A DNA stretch of 64,000 bases from Dyadobacter sp. CECT 9275 (GCF_907164905.1 NZ_CAJRAF010000004.1:682001-746000), one strand, 5' to 3'. Counted from the first letter of the stretch, positions 29,349-40,100 are shown. Program-made: numbers and translations. Notes: generated by a model not told the origin, from the sequence alone.

Positions 29349-30686
29349 TTATTTTTTGGAAGATACCAGGTGCTTTTTGAAGACACTGTATGGACAACTT
29401 ACGGTGGTCAGATATACAGGTCCCTGGCTACCGGAAGGTGAAAAACACTCGACAGGAGAACTAAAAGGAGCACCTTTCCTGAAATCATTTTCTCGTAGTT
29501 CCCCGATATATTCGTGTACCAGCTTCACGGCACTGGCAGGGTCAGCTTTACCAATGGCATAGGCAACCCATCCCGTTGGAGTACCCCAGTAGGCCCCGTT
29601 CTGATAGGAGTTTTTTTTGACCAATGCGCTTTCCCATGCCGTTGTGGAATCAAAATCTTCGTTTGTGAGAATATGACGGATACTTCCCTTGTAGGCCAGC
29701 GTACCTGCCTTGTAGGCTGAAGAAAGATACTTACAGGCTCTGGTGAGATTGTCGCCTTCGAGTACGCCGGCGTAAACAGCTAGGGCGGTTGCCCACACGT
29801 CAGGCTGTGCGCTCTTACCGGTGGATGCCCGCAGCATCCCGTTGGCATTAAAAAAAATCCGGGGAATAGCCTGTTTAATACTGGCGGCCACTTTTTGGTA
29901 ATAATCTGCCTTGGACTTCTCATTCATTTTTCTGAAAATCACCGCCAGTTGTTCCGCAGCGATATATTTGAGAATGGATGCATAACACAGATCCCCGGTA
30001 ATTTCGATTGCATCCCTGAAACCAAAATCCACTCCCCGGAAAGCGGCTGTGGTGTAGACTATCTGATTGTCAGCATGTGATGGCGGGACCTGAAACGCAT
30101 TTTCCAGCCTGCTGATCAGCGGTATGTTATTGATTTTTTTCCTGAACAATCCTATATCCGGGTTACTTTGCAGGTAATAATATGCCATTTGAATAAAATA
30201 AAACTGGTCACAGTAGGGAGGCATCATGCCATATTCCTTTGTTCCCTGTGCTTCGTAATCGTAGGTACCGGGGAAATAGATAGGGCGGCTGTCGTCTACC
30301 CGGATGTGGTCTGCAACGGCACCGAAGGGTACCATACTACCATTTTGGGTGATCCAGGTCTGATCGCATTGTGTGGAAGCCGTTAATAGCAGCATGTGCT
30401 TTTGCTCCTGTGGTGTCACCATTCCGGTTTCTAGAGACATGGCATAGTCTCTTATCCAGAAAGCAGGATAGGTACTTCTCCCACCTGGCCTGATGAGCGT
30501 ACCGCCGGTATTATTACGGCCAAAGGGAGACGGCAGGCTTTGTCGCGGCATGATCCTGGAACTGTCCAAAACGGCTGACGTCAGGTTCTGTAGGAATTCA
30601 AAATCTTCTTTGGAGATAATCGACTGACCCGCCGCAACATGGCAGAGCGCCAGATATCCCCAAAACAGTGTAATCCGGAATTTCAT
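29349..30686 (-). CDS. Secreted six-hairpin glycosidase-like protein
   Basis: A protein of 445 residues with a signal peptide ending near residue 20 (CHVAAGQS). The sequence looks all-helical, with regularly spaced aromatic and acidic residues (YPAFWIRDYAMSLETGM, GTYDYEAQGTKEYGMMPPY, YWGTPTGWVAYAIGKAD). This resembles the (alpha/alpha)6 barrels of inverting glycoside hydrolases and trehalase-like proteins. WIRDYAM is similar to the segment around the catalytic acid in several six-hairpin families. The exact glycoside hydrolase family is not recognised. It lies 32 bases upstream of the SGNH/dehydrogenase/azurin gene on the same strand, so the two are probably co-transcribed and act on the same carbohydrate. 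Confidence 0.72.
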   Translation of the reverse strand: MKFRITLFWGYLALCHVAAGQSIISKEDFEFLQNLTSAVLDSSRIMPRQSLPSPFGRNNTGGTLIRPGGRSTYPAFWIRDYAMSLETGMVTPQEQKHMLLLTASTQCDQTWITQNGSMVPFGAVADHIRVDDSRPIYFPGTYDYEAQGTKEYGMMPPYCDQFYFIQMAYYYLQSNPDIGLFRKKINNIPLISRLENAFQVPPSHADNQIVYTTAAFRGVDFGFRDAIEITGDLCYASILKYIAAEQLAVIFRKMNEKSKADYYQKVAASIKQAIPRIFFNANGMLRASTGKSAQPDVWATALAVYAGVLEGDNLTRACKYLSSAYKAGTLAYKGSIRHILTNEDFDSTTAWESALVKKNSYQNGAYWGTPTGWVAYAIGKADPASAVKLVHEYIGELRENDFRKGAPFSSPVECFSPSGSQGPVYLTTVSCPYSVFKKHLVSSKK

Positions 30687-30840
30687 GATTAAGATTATTA
30701 TTCAAGAGGATTTAGGAAGTGTTGCAATCTAGCTACACGCTCTGAATAATAATAATCTTTATTCGAAATTTATCAAAAGGACATACCCCAGACCGAAAAA
30801 TGAGCAGGCGAGACGGATCGGGGATAAATGAACCTGAACG

Positions 30841-31062
30841 TCATAATATAAATCTGGTCAGGTCCATATCGTCTTCCGCAGTGTATTCCCAGGAAGCAAT
30901 TTCATTTACAGGGTATAAAAACCCGCATTCTTCCGGCATGGCTACTTCGGATATTTCTACATAACCGTTTGATTCCTCCTTGTACATTCCTTTCCGGGAT
31001 ACTCCCTGAAAATCGGTGAAGGTGATGCGCGCATCGTCCGTTGGCAAAACCAGCTGTTTCAT
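30841..31062 (-). CDS. Small acidic protein of unknown function
   Basis: A protein of 73 residues with no signal peptide and no membrane segment. It contains RITFTDFQGVSRKGMYKEES and several acidic clusters, ending TAEDDMDLTRFIL. The composition (balanced charges, normal hydrophobic spacing) is that of a folded protein and differs from random open frames around it. No family is recognised. It lies 155 bases upstream of the glycosidase-like gene on the same strand and could be separately transcribed. It could be a shadow frame, but nothing else codes in this interval. Confidence 0.55.
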   Translation of the reverse strand: MKQLVLPTDDARITFTDFQGVSRKGMYKEESNGYVEISEVAMPEECGFLYPVNEIASWEYTAEDDMDLTRFIL

Positions 31063-31443
31063 TATTGTGGTATGATGATTGAAAATGAGGCATTTAAAAA
31101 TTTCATTCCAGAAATACCCGTCGGGAAAACTTTAAACACGCCATCAACCCATTTCCTGCTAACAGCATCCAAAACAAAACATAAATCACTGAATAATAGC
31201 AAATTAGCACTAAAACTTAGATTTAACCTGACCGACATACAAGTTCAGGACAGGTAACACCCCGGTGGTTACACGGGGAATTTTTCAACAAATCAGACAC
31301 TATGAAGCACAGGCACCCCAGTAGATTTTTCCACGTACCTTTCACTCCACCCAGACACCGGAAATACCGCACGGACATTAGTAGAATTAAACCCAAAAGA
31401 ACTTGATATCAGGATTGTTTATGTATTTTAAGGTATCTCTACA
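31063..31443. other. 381-base intergenic region with one hairpin
   Basis: Divergent spacer between the small acidic protein gene and the tannase-family gene. A short hairpin CCCCG (31260-31264) with CGGGG (31274-31278) is followed by AATTTTT on +, resembling a weak terminator. No + strand gene is seen just upstream that it could serve. The promoter of the tannase-family gene should lie at 31290-31440, but no clear -33/-7 pair was found. Confidence 0.4.
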
Positions 31444-33108
31444 ATGATTTTTGTTTACAAGCTCGTAATGCGGAGTTCGCTCAGATTTTTACTGATTTTA
31501 CTTTTCCTATGGGAAGGAAGGTTCGTTTACGGGCAGACCACCGTACCTCCCACTCCAGCCTGTTTGTGCCAGGATTTGAAGAATATACAATTACCGGGAG
31601 TTACCATTACTGCCGCTGAATGCATAACCGAGGGAACCTTCTCGCCGCCGGGAAACACGCAGTCCATTTCAGGGCTGCCCGCTTTTTGCCGTGTGGCTGC
31701 CACTTTGAAACCCACTCCGGCTTCCTATATCAGAATTGAAGTTTGGCTTCCACAAAACAGTTGGAATGAAAGATTACTCGGTACCGGAAACGGTGGTGGT
31801 GCGGGAGGGATATCCTACGGAGGCCTTGCCAACGGCCTGAAACGTGGATTTGCCACAACCAACACGGATATGGGAACTTCACCTGGGGCCAATGAAATGG
31901 TGGGGAAGCCAGAAAGATGGGCCGATTTCGGGCATAGGGCCACGCACGAAATGACGATTGCTGCGAAAGAAATTACCAGAGTCTACTACGGAAAAGCCGC
32001 TCATCACACCTACTTTGCCGGTTGCTCAACAGGAGGGCAACAGGCACTGATGGAAGCTCAGCGTTATCCGGAAGATTACGACGGTATTCTGGCAGGGGCA
32101 CCTGCTAACAACCGTACGCACCTGCATACAGGATTTGTGTGGATCTATAAGGTTACCAACCAGATACCGGGAAGCGCATTGTTACCAAAGGAAAAAATTG
32201 ACATGGTAAGCAAAGCGGTTGTGAAGGCCTGTGCCGGAAAAGACGGCGGAGCCCCAGGTGATAATTTTCTGACGGACCCGAGCGCTTGCCACTTTGATCC
32301 TGAAACACTTCCCAAATGCCAAGGGGGTACGGATAACGGTAATTGCCTCACAGCTGCTCAGCTTGCCGCGCTGAAGCAAATATATGCCGGTCCTGTTAAT
32401 CCCAGGACGGGCCAGCGAATTTATACACCCATTCCGCTGGGAAGCGAAAATTCACCAGCGGGCCTGGATTATCAGCAAAACCCTAACCAGGCACCTGCAT
32501 CCCTTTTCTATCAGTATAAATGGGCATTCGGAAAATATTTTGACTATACTGCGTTCGATTTTGACAAAGGTCAGGACAGGATGGATACGCTTCTGGCTCC
32601 TATCCTGAACGCGAATAACCCTGACCTGGAACCACTGAAAAAACGGGGAGGAAAAGTACTGATGTACGCCGGAACAGCCGATCCGCTGGTGCCTTATCAG
32701 GATGCAGTACATTATTACGAACGGGTGGTGAAAGCACAGGGAGGGAGGGCCAATACCGAGGACTTTTTCCGCTTTTTCCTGGTACCCGGCATGGCTCATT
32801 GCGGCAACGGTCCAGGCCTTAACGACTGCGGCCAAAGCCTTTCAACAAATGTTCCGCAGGACAGTGAGCATGATTTTCTAACGGCCCTTGTCCAATGGGT
32901 TGAAAAAGATATGGCACCCGGAAAATTCATTGCCACGGCATACCATTCGGCCGATCCCCAAAAAGGTATCCGTTTTCAGCGGCCCATCTATCCTTTTCCT
33001 AAGCTTCCGGCTTATACAGGCGGAGACGTAAATATTCCGGAAAGTTATAAATCCAGGGTTTACAAAAAGAGTAAGGTTTTGATCCCCGACGAGAAGTATC
33101 TGAAATAA
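31444..33108 (+). CDS. Secreted tannase/feruloyl esterase family hydrolase
   Basis: A protein of 554 residues. A signal peptide precedes residue 31, and the start could also be the internal ATG at 31468. The nucleophile motif is C194-S195-T-G-G, with S195 in the family CSxGG pattern. The cysteine just before the serine typically forms a disulfide with one near the catalytic histidine (PGMAHCGNGPG, His at about 450). DPLVPYQ supplies the acid. The lid region (ILAGAPANNRTHLHTG) and multiple cysteines are characteristic. The enzyme would hydrolyse gallate, ferulate or other aromatic ester bonds of plant material outside the inner membrane. It stands alone, though the fused esterase elsewhere in the window suggests a plant-polymer diet. 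Confidence 0.9.
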   Translation: MIFVYKLVMRSSLRFLLILLFLWEGRFVYGQTTVPPTPACLCQDLKNIQLPGVTITAAECITEGTFSPPGNTQSISGLPAFCRVAATLKPTPASYIRIEVWLPQNSWNERLLGTGNGGGAGGISYGGLANGLKRGFATTNTDMGTSPGANEMVGKPERWADFGHRATHEMTIAAKEITRVYYGKAAHHTYFAGCSTGGQQALMEAQRYPEDYDGILAGAPANNRTHLHTGFVWIYKVTNQIPGSALLPKEKIDMVSKAVVKACAGKDGGAPGDNFLTDPSACHFDPETLPKCQGGTDNGNCLTAAQLAALKQIYAGPVNPRTGQRIYTPIPLGSENSPAGLDYQQNPNQAPASLFYQYKWAFGKYFDYTAFDFDKGQDRMDTLLAPILNANNPDLEPLKKRGGKVLMYAGTADPLVPYQDAVHYYERVVKAQGGRANTEDFFRFFLVPGMAHCGNGPGLNDCGQSLSTNVPQDSEHDFLTALVQWVEKDMAPGKFIATAYHSADPQKGIRFQRPIYPFPKLPAYTGGDVNIPESYKSRVYKKSKVLIPDEKYLK

Positions 33109-33144
33109 AGGAACAAATGCCACTTTCGATAAAACACACTATCT

Positions 33145-33423
33145 ATGAACGACAACAGCAAAACACACGGATCCCATGATCAAAAATGGAGGTTCATTTT
33201 TGATATGACGAACTTCCATATCCTGTTTAACGGAGGCCGGAAAATGACTGAGCATTATTATGACAATCCAAACTTACCCTTCGGCTACTTTGTGGCCACT
33301 GGGCTTATCTGTGCGGCTCTGGTAACAGGTTTGCACCATTTTACCAGGAAAAGGTCACTAAAATTCATATGCCTGATCACTTTCCTGATTGCGGCACTCT
33401 TTATCCTACTGAGCGTACTTTAA
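33145..33423 (+). CDS. Small two-helix membrane protein, unknown function
   Basis: A protein of 92 residues with a hydrophilic, Asn/His-rich start and two likely membrane segments at about 45-62 (PFGYFVATGLICAALVTGL) and 72-90 (FICLITFLIAALFILLSVL). The basic loop between them (HHFTRKRSLK) implies an inside-facing hairpin. No family recognised. Its stop shares bases with the stop of the convergent endonuclease V gene: the palindrome TTAA at 33420-33423 provides both. It starts 36 bases after the tannase-family stop and may be co-transcribed. Confidence 0.6.
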   Translation: MNDNSKTHGSHDQKWRFIFDMTNFHILFNGGRKMTEHYYDNPNLPFGYFVATGLICAALVTGLHHFTRKRSLKFICLITFLIAALFILLSVL

Positions 33424-34136
33424 AACAAACGCATCTGTACCATTTCATGATACCCTTCCGATAACGCCCCTGTACGGAACCGGTTTACAAACTCATGCGC
33501 CTGCCGGGTGGGCTCAGGGAGGCGGTACTTGCCGAGGCAACGCATGGTAATAGCCAGGCTATCAGTCAAACTCATAGCATTCCCAGGTGAAATAAAGATG
33601 GGCTTCACATTGTTTTTACTACGCAGCGCATAACCGATTGTTTCATTTTTATCAATAACAGGTGAATAATCCCCTTTGTTTGCACCAGGCTCGGCAAATT
33701 TCCCTGCCAGTTTTTTCTTGGCACAACCCATTGTAACAGTTTGCGTGAGCACACCAAAATGTGAGGCGATTCCCATTCTACGGGCATGCAGAATCCCGTT
33801 TCCGTCAAACATGATCAGGTCGGGCTTTACGGGCAGCTGGTGAAAGGCTTCCAGGATTGCAGGTATTTCCCGGAACGCCAGAAAACCCGGAACATAAGGA
33901 AATGATGTACGCCCCTTCACAAGGGAATAGGCAAAAGGTTGTAAATCATTGTAATTCAGCAGAACGATACCGGCATATACCACTTCGCTGTAAAGATCCA
34001 GAGAAATATCAGCCCCTGCAATAACCCTGACGGGCCTCTGGAGCGGTGAAAGGTCCAGTTTCTCTCTTAACCTGTTTTGCACAGCGGTGGCCTCCGCCAG
34101 GCCCAGGTCCTTATATGCGGTTACATCAACTTCCAT
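33420..34136 (-). CDS. nfi: Endonuclease V (deoxyinosine 3' endonuclease)
   Basis: About 238 residues from the ATG at 34136. An upstream in-frame ATG at 34208 would add 24 residues. The shorter start puts the first catalytic Asp (GADISLD) at about 43, as in known enzymes, and has a purine-rich GAAGGAA just before it. Family motifs are PYVPGFLAFREIP (catalytic Glu), FDGNGILHARRMGIASHFG (catalytic Asp; usual DGHG is DGNG here), AKKKLAGKF and YRLPEPTRQAHEFVN. It nicks DNA or RNA near inosine to start repair of deaminated adenine. It is cytoplasmic and stands alone. The stop overlaps that of the convergent membrane-protein gene. Confidence 0.9.
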   Translation of the reverse strand: MEVDVTAYKDLGLAEATAVQNRLREKLDLSPLQRPVRVIAGADISLDLYSEVVYAGIVLLNYNDLQPFAYSLVKGRTSFPYVPGFLAFREIPAILEAFHQLPVKPDLIMFDGNGILHARRMGIASHFGVLTQTVTMGCAKKKLAGKFAEPGANKGDYSPVIDKNETIGYALRSKNNVKPIFISPGNAMSLTDSLAITMRCLGKYRLPEPTRQAHEFVNRFRTGALSEGYHEMVQMRLF

Positions 34137-34255
34137 TTCCTTCGCTTTAAATGACACGGTTCGTTTGCGTTTATCTCCATTCCCTTCAATCGTTGGCATG
34201 ATATTCATAGCGATTCAGGTGAATGTTTCATTCTATAAAAAATCAAACCATCCTC

Positions 34256-34762
34256 ATGAATTCCGCTACACTGAAAAGCAAATGGGCCAATTGGAAATTT
34301 ATTGCATTTATTATTATCCTGATCGCTATTTTCATAAAAATCTTCCTCATTCGTGATACCGGCGAAAATGCGCAGGTTGTGGTGGAGCTGGATCTTGAAA
34401 AAATAGCATTCAGAAGTCAGGAAGAAGTAGCGGCGATTATTGGAGCGGGGAAACTGAACAGCTATTATCGCGACGAAAAAGCCGGTTGTGAAAAATGTCC
34501 CACACTGACCTACAAGGACGGTAAAATTGATATCATTTTTATAAATGATATCGCCGACAGAATCACCATTAACCAACTTTCGGATTTCAGCTTTGACGAT
34601 ACAGAAATTCTGGGAGTATTGGGGTTAAAAGAAAACATCTCTCCTACATTTCACGACGGAAACCTCAAGCGCTGGGACAATTACCAAAAATACACTCAAA
34701 TTACCGCTTTTGGCAGACATGGTAAACTTCAGTATATCCTGATAAAATGTAAAACTCCATAA
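34256..34762 (+). CDS. Membrane-anchored protein of unknown function
   Basis: About 168 residues from ATG 34256. The frame could start at 34223, but the shorter form fits a typical signal anchor. One membrane segment lies at about 13-32 (FIAFIIILIAIFIKIFLI), followed by a periplasmic domain with a CxxC-like pair (GCEKCPTLTY) and acidic stretches (FSFDDTEILGVLGL). No family is recognised. It diverges from endonuclease V across a short spacer and is convergent with the next gene. Confidence 0.6.
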   Translation: MNSATLKSKWANWKFIAFIIILIAIFIKIFLIRDTGENAQVVVELDLEKIAFRSQEEVAAIIGAGKLNSYYRDEKAGCEKCPTLTYKDGKIDIIFINDIADRITINQLSDFSFDDTEILGVLGLKENISPTFHDGNLKRWDNYQKYTQITAFGRHGKLQYILIKCKTP

Positions 34763-34788
34763 TCAACTCAAGGTATATTGCAAGAAGG

Positions 34789-35286
34789 TTAACGCTTCGC
34801 TAGCGGTTTAAATCCCCTCATGGCACGGGTACCGATAGCAGGCGTGCTCTGGGGAACTTCCAGAAGTTTCCCCGGTGCTTTGGGATATTCTCTGTAACCT
34901 GTCAGATACCTCTGAATGATAAAATCCACCTCCTGCTCAAATGCTATCTGCTGCTGACCAATATAGGCCGAAAGATCGTAAAGCCGTTTATGCCAGATCG
35001 CATAATCGACATTGCCGTTTAGCGTATATACATTTTCAAAGCCTCTGTCAAACTTGAAATGAATCCCTTTTTCAGCATTGGCCAGCAGGCTTTCGGGATG
35101 ACCGGTCAGCGTAATGGGCATGTAGGTTTTCTTTTCAAAAACAAAACCGCCATGGCTGGCCTTGATATATTCCCGCATTTGTCTGGGGGCATCTCCAATA
35201 TATAATACGTCTACCAGTAATATCAGTTTAGCAGCATAAAACTGCGTGTCATCTTCAATAAGCGGTAAGGTCGAAATTCTGATCAT
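34789..35286 (-). CDS. Cytoplasmic protein of unknown function
   Basis: A protein of 165 residues without signal or membrane segment. Visible features are AAKLILLVDVLYIGDAPRQMREYI, FVFEKKTYMPITLTGHPESLL, FDRGFENVYTLNGNVDYAIWHKRL and a basic C-terminus (TRAMRGFKPLAKR). Residue composition is normal for a folded protein. I do not recognise a family. It sits between an unknown membrane protein (convergent) and a terminator-flanked SusD gene on the same strand, so it is likely transcribed separately. Confidence 0.6.
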   Translation of the reverse strand: MIRISTLPLIEDDTQFYAAKLILLVDVLYIGDAPRQMREYIKASHGGFVFEKKTYMPITLTGHPESLLANAEKGIHFKFDRGFENVYTLNGNVDYAIWHKRLYDLSAYIGQQQIAFEQEVDFIIQRYLTGYREYPKAPGKLLEVPQSTPAIGTRAMRGFKPLAKR

Positions 35287-35398
35287 CTTCCATTCAATTT
35301 TTTACAAAAAAACGGATAATTCCTTTTCCGGCTCTAAATAGAGACAATTTCATATAGCTCCTGCGCACACCAGCACCGGCCTATTGTTGCAAACAAAA

Positions 35399-35424
35399 AT
35401 CCCAGCCACCTAAGCGACTGGGAT
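35399..35424 (-). terminator. Intrinsic terminator of the second susCD operon
   Basis: On the - strand, ATCCCAG pairs with CTGGGAT (35418-35424 with 35399-35405) around a 12-base loop and is followed by TTTTTGTTT. It lies 53 bases past the SusD stop at 35477 and closes the 37-40 kb susCD operon. Confidence 0.85.
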
Positions 35425-35476
35425 CAGTTTAAAACTTGTCCGCTTGTCCGGACAACCTGTTATTGCCGTAAGCTTA

Positions 35477-37093
35477 TCAGTTTTGCACTGCCAAAGGATT
35501 GTACAAAATCTCGTCCTCCGGAATCTGAAGAGTCATACTGGATACCGGGTAGCTGGCTTTTGTCACGTGGTTGGCGGAGCTGGTCCTGTCAACAGGGATG
35601 TTCCAGCGCTTGTTGTTGTAAAATTCGCGGCCGCCTTCGCCCCACATTTCGATACGGGTCTGCAGCTGAACCATCTGCAGGGTTGTCAACCCCTGCATAG
35701 AAGGATAAGTTGCAGTGGTCAGCGGCGTTGCTCCTTTTCTTGTGCGCGCTGCCAGCAGCTTGTCGAGTGTTGCCTTGGCTGCCGCGTCTGCTCCAGACTG
35801 GGCTTCCGCTTCGGCTTTCATCAGTAACACTTCCGAAGTACGCATGTAGTAAGCCGTTGACGCACCTACATCAATTTTATTGGTGCTGTTCAACCCGTGC
35901 GTCGCAGCGAATTTCAGGTTGGTATAGGATGGAATAAACGCAACCGTATTATTTGGCGGGTACGAATAGTTGCCGATCGCTGGTAGTGAGAAAGCATCCT
36001 GACGAAAATCGTCTGGTGCTATTTTCTCATACAAGCGGTTGTCTATTCTCTTGTAAGCACGTCCTACACCCCCGTTGTCCTTTCCGAAAGGGTTCATGTA
36101 AGCCAGGAAATAAGGGTTGGCAATCCCCAGGGCAAATCCCAGAATCACTTCGGGATTCTGTGCATTATTCAGGAAACCATTGGTCTCCGGCCTGTAGATA
36201 GGATCTGTAGCAGTACCGGTATTCTTGCCGCCGTATTGATCCTGGCTCAATAGCGTAGGATATTTGGCAAGTATCTCGCTGGAGGCACTGATTGCCGTCG
36301 CCCAGTCGCCGGTCCATAATGATATACGGGCCAGCAGGAAATTGGCAACCGCAAGGTCGATATCCGTCAGATCAGCCGTATAACCTACACCAGCTTCTTT
36401 GAACAATGCAATGGCACGGTTCAGATCATTTTTGATGAAAGCGTACGTTTCTACCGAAGAGGAGCGCGCTTTGTTAGGCTGGGTCGGCTGAAACCTGTCA
36501 TACAACGGCAGACCAAGCTTGGTGTTACCTCCCTGCAGAAAAGCATTCTGGTAATTTTCCATGAGGTAGTTGTAGCCGTAGGCTCTTGCAAACAGGCCCC
36601 TGGCCTTACATTCCTTCAGGAAGTTATTCCCCGCAATTGTTTCATCCGGCAGGTAGTTCAGCATCTGGTTAGCTGCCGTGATACAGTACCATCCATATTT
36701 CCAGTAGGCAAAGTTCTTGGTATTGGCCGCAGCGATAAAGTCCCCCAGCTGATACTCAACTGCGCCTGAAAGGACGTTAAGCCCCTCCTGGTCTCCCAGG
36801 ATGATGTCATTCCCCTCAATGCTCCGGTTAACGTCAAGCCCCTGATTAGAGTAGTACATATCTGCACTACCCGCTCCTGTGGCACCTACGTTATTGAACA
36901 GCAGAGGCATCGCGTTTGCCATCCCGCCCATCACGATCCTGATCTTGGCATCATCGCCCGATGCGAGCAGTTCCGCTATCTGCTTATCCGTAATATTTTG
37001 TGGAGGCTCAACTTCCAGCTTATCCGCACACCCTGAAAAAAGCAGCAAACCAGAAACTGCCAGACCTGTTATATATTTTTTTGTAATGCTCAT
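35477..37093 (-). CDS. SusD/RagB family lipoprotein (second pair)
   Basis: A protein of 538 residues with lipobox LLFSGC (C22). It has SusD features: an early helical part (AYWKYGWYCITAANQMLNYLPD, ARGLFARAYGYNYLMENYQ), the TPR-like central part (ANFLLARISLWTGDWATAISASSEIL) and the C-terminal signature (TSEVLLMKAEAEAQSG, LQTRIEMWGEGGREFYNNKRW). It is a surface glycan-binding partner of the SusC encoded 12 bases upstream. There is no sigma/anti-sigma or glycosidase within this operon, so its ligand and regulation cannot be read from the neighbours. Confidence 0.95.
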   Translation of the reverse strand: MSITKKYITGLAVSGLLLFSGCADKLEVEPPQNITDKQIAELLASGDDAKIRIVMGGMANAMPLLFNNVGATGAGSADMYYSNQGLDVNRSIEGNDIILGDQEGLNVLSGAVEYQLGDFIAAANTKNFAYWKYGWYCITAANQMLNYLPDETIAGNNFLKECKARGLFARAYGYNYLMENYQNAFLQGGNTKLGLPLYDRFQPTQPNKARSSSVETYAFIKNDLNRAIALFKEAGVGYTADLTDIDLAVANFLLARISLWTGDWATAISASSEILAKYPTLLSQDQYGGKNTGTATDPIYRPETNGFLNNAQNPEVILGFALGIANPYFLAYMNPFGKDNGGVGRAYKRIDNRLYEKIAPDDFRQDAFSLPAIGNYSYPPNNTVAFIPSYTNLKFAATHGLNSTNKIDVGASTAYYMRTSEVLLMKAEAEAQSGADAAAKATLDKLLAARTRKGATPLTTATYPSMQGLTTLQMVQLQTRIEMWGEGGREFYNNKRWNIPVDRTSSANHVTKASYPVSSMTLQIPEDEILYNPLAVQN

Positions 37094-37105
37094 AGCTCGA
37101 CTAAA

Positions 37106-40100
37106 TTAGAAGTTTACATTAAGACCCACTGAGAAAGTGCTCATAGGGAGATATACCGCAGCACCCACTTCCATACCACCTACCAATGACATCCGCGGGT
37201 CAATTCCTGAGTGGCTGGTAATCATGGCAAGATTATCAGCAGAGGCATAGACTCTCAGCGTTTTAGCTTTGATTTTCTCAAGGATAGAGTTGCTGAGCGT
37301 ATAACCCAGGGTCAGGTTTTTAACGTTCAGATACGACGCGCTGAACAAGGCAAGATCTGTGTATTGCCACGAGCCAAAAGTAGAACCGCCGGTGTAGAAA
37401 GTATCTCCGTAGAAAGCCATCGGGAATTTAGCGTCCCGGTTTTCAGGTGTCCAGGTATTCCCCAATACTTCCTTCGACAAGGCATTTCCGATGTTTCCTG
37501 ATCTGTACAGGTGGTTGGCATATTCCACGCTCAGGAATTTTCCGCCCAGCTGATAGGCCAGTATGGCGGTAAAGTCAAAGTTTCTGAACTGAAAAGAAGT
37601 TGAAAAACCACCGATCAGTTTGGGAATAGCGCTGCCCATTTCGTAACGGTCGGCCAGTGTATAATTGGTTGTACTTACAATGTCACCGATTTTACTTCCT
37701 GGGAACCGGCTTGCATCCAGATCTCTCTGCGTTACCGTATGATTAAACATAGGCAAACCTGTATTTTGGTCTACACCAGCGTATTTGTACAGATAAAGAT
37801 TATAGTAATCCATTTTCTCTCCACGCAGGTACATGATCTGGCCACTATTGGTGGCGCCTCCATTGGCAATACCCCATCCGTCAATTGAACCTGTAAATCT
37901 GCCTCCGAGCGCTGGTGATCCTACACTCTTGGGGAATTTGGTCAGAATGGTGCGGTAATGTGTACCGTTCAACGCAACGCTCCAGTTAATGTCTTTGGTC
38001 TGGATCAGTTTGATATTTAAAGCAACTTCCACACCGCGGTTAACAATTTCCGCGCTGTTCAATGTAAGTGATGTCTGCCCCATTGAAGTAGGAAGCGGCT
38101 GCGCAAAAACGGAGTTAACCGTGTTTTTGTTATAAACATCAATGGTACCGCTCAGTCTTCTGTTCCACATCGTGAAATCTATCCCGGCATCCAGCGTATG
38201 CGTATTCTCCCAGGTGAGTTTGTCGTTAACGGCCGCACCTTGTGAAAGCGTGAAGGTTGCCGGAACCCCTGTTCCACCTGTTGAGCTGGTGTAGGTGGCA
38301 CCATAGCTCCACAACTGGTAACCTGAATAGTTACTGATCCCGCTCTGGTTTCCGATCACCCCGTAGCTGGCTCTGATTTTCAGGTCGTTGACCACCTCGC
38401 TAATGCTCTGCATAAATTTCTCCTGAGAAATGCGCCATCCTCCACCAACAGACCAGAATGTTCCCCAGCGGTTTTCTTTGTACCTGAATTTTGAAGAACC
38501 GTCTCTGCGCAGAGAGCCTTCCACGAAGTACTTATCGTTATAGTTGTACACCGCGCGGCCAAAATAGCTGTCCATAGCCGTTAGGTCTCCTCCATACCCA
38601 GGTGTACCGAATGGTGCATTCTGCGTATTGTAGCGGCTTGTGAAGTTACCCGCTCCGGTAAATCCGTTGATCAGGGAGTAAGCAGAGGCAAAGTTCAGCA
38701 GATCACTCTTGTACTGATAGAATTCATGTGCTGCCAGCGCGGTAATAGAATGACGGCCAAATTCCTTGTTCCAGTTCAGCAGCTGCTGCGTATTGAAAAC
38801 GCCGGTGTTCGCGTAATATTTACCGATGGCGCCCACACCCACCACTGCACCTGTTTCCGGTGTACCGTAGCGTGTCCGTATTTCAGAAAACCTGTCATAC
38901 GAAATGTTGGTGGTAAAACTGAAATCCTTCAGGAAATTTATGGTGAGGTACCCTTTCAGGTTCAGATCGTGCGATTCACGACGGTCAATATCTTTATCCA
39001 GAAGCTGAATCAGGTTGGTGGTGTAGAGCGGAGCACTGGTGGTTCCGTTAGGCGAGGTTGCTGTTACACCAAGGGGCGAATAGGTATCATTGTTATTGTC
39101 GGAGACCATATCTGAGCCATCCGGATTTTTCCTGATGTTACCCTGCAGGTCCCTTGCAAACAATGGTACGAGCTGGTTTTGTCCGTTGGCCCATCTGAAA
39201 ACATTTTGCTGAACAGTACCCGGGTTCCGACCGAAACGGGTGGCAGGAGATTGGGTGTTCCGGTAGCTGTATCCCACATTCGTACCTATTTTAAGCCAAT
39301 TGGTGAGTTGCGCATTCACATTTGTACGCGCATTGTAACGCTTGAACGAAGAGCCCCTGATATAGGAAGGATCTTCCAGCATACCCACCGAAGCAAAATA
39401 ATCCATCTTGTCGGTTCCGCCGCTGGCCGATACCGTATGCTCCTGACGGAACATTTTTTCGAAGAAGTAATCTTTGTATGACCCTGCTTCGTAAAGTTGT
39501 CTTGCGTTCGGATTGAGCTTACCGGTAGCAGGGTCGATCAGATAGGCTCCTGACATGGTTGCACTGGCATTCGTGCCACTACCTGTGGTGGTATACACGG
39601 CGCCGGGCACCTCATACAACATATAGTTGCCCAGTTGGTTCATCCCAAAGTTTGTCCTCGAACCGGTGTAGTCGAACAAATGCGCACTGGCGAACTCCGC
39701 TGCAGCCTCGTGCGACATATTCGGGTTCTGGACGTTGGTGGTAAACTTGCCGTCAGTAGACGACCCGCCATTCACACCATACCTTGCAGAGTTGTAGATG
39801 GCCAGCCAGGAGTGTTCGTAAATATCCTTGGCGTTGTCGATCAGGTCAAAGCGCAATCCGCCAAGATAGTTGAATCCTGCTCTTGTTTCCAGCGAAATGT
39901 TCATTTTCCCTTTCGACCCTTTTTTAGTAGTCACCAGCACAACACCGTTCGCTCCGCGCGAACCATATACCGCCGTTGAAGCCGCGTCTTTCAAAACACT
40001 GATGCTTTCGATATCCTTAGGGTTAATGGAGGCAAGTGCATTGGGATATTCGGTTGGTACGCCGTCAATGACGATCAGGGCGTTGGAGCTGTTTTGACTC

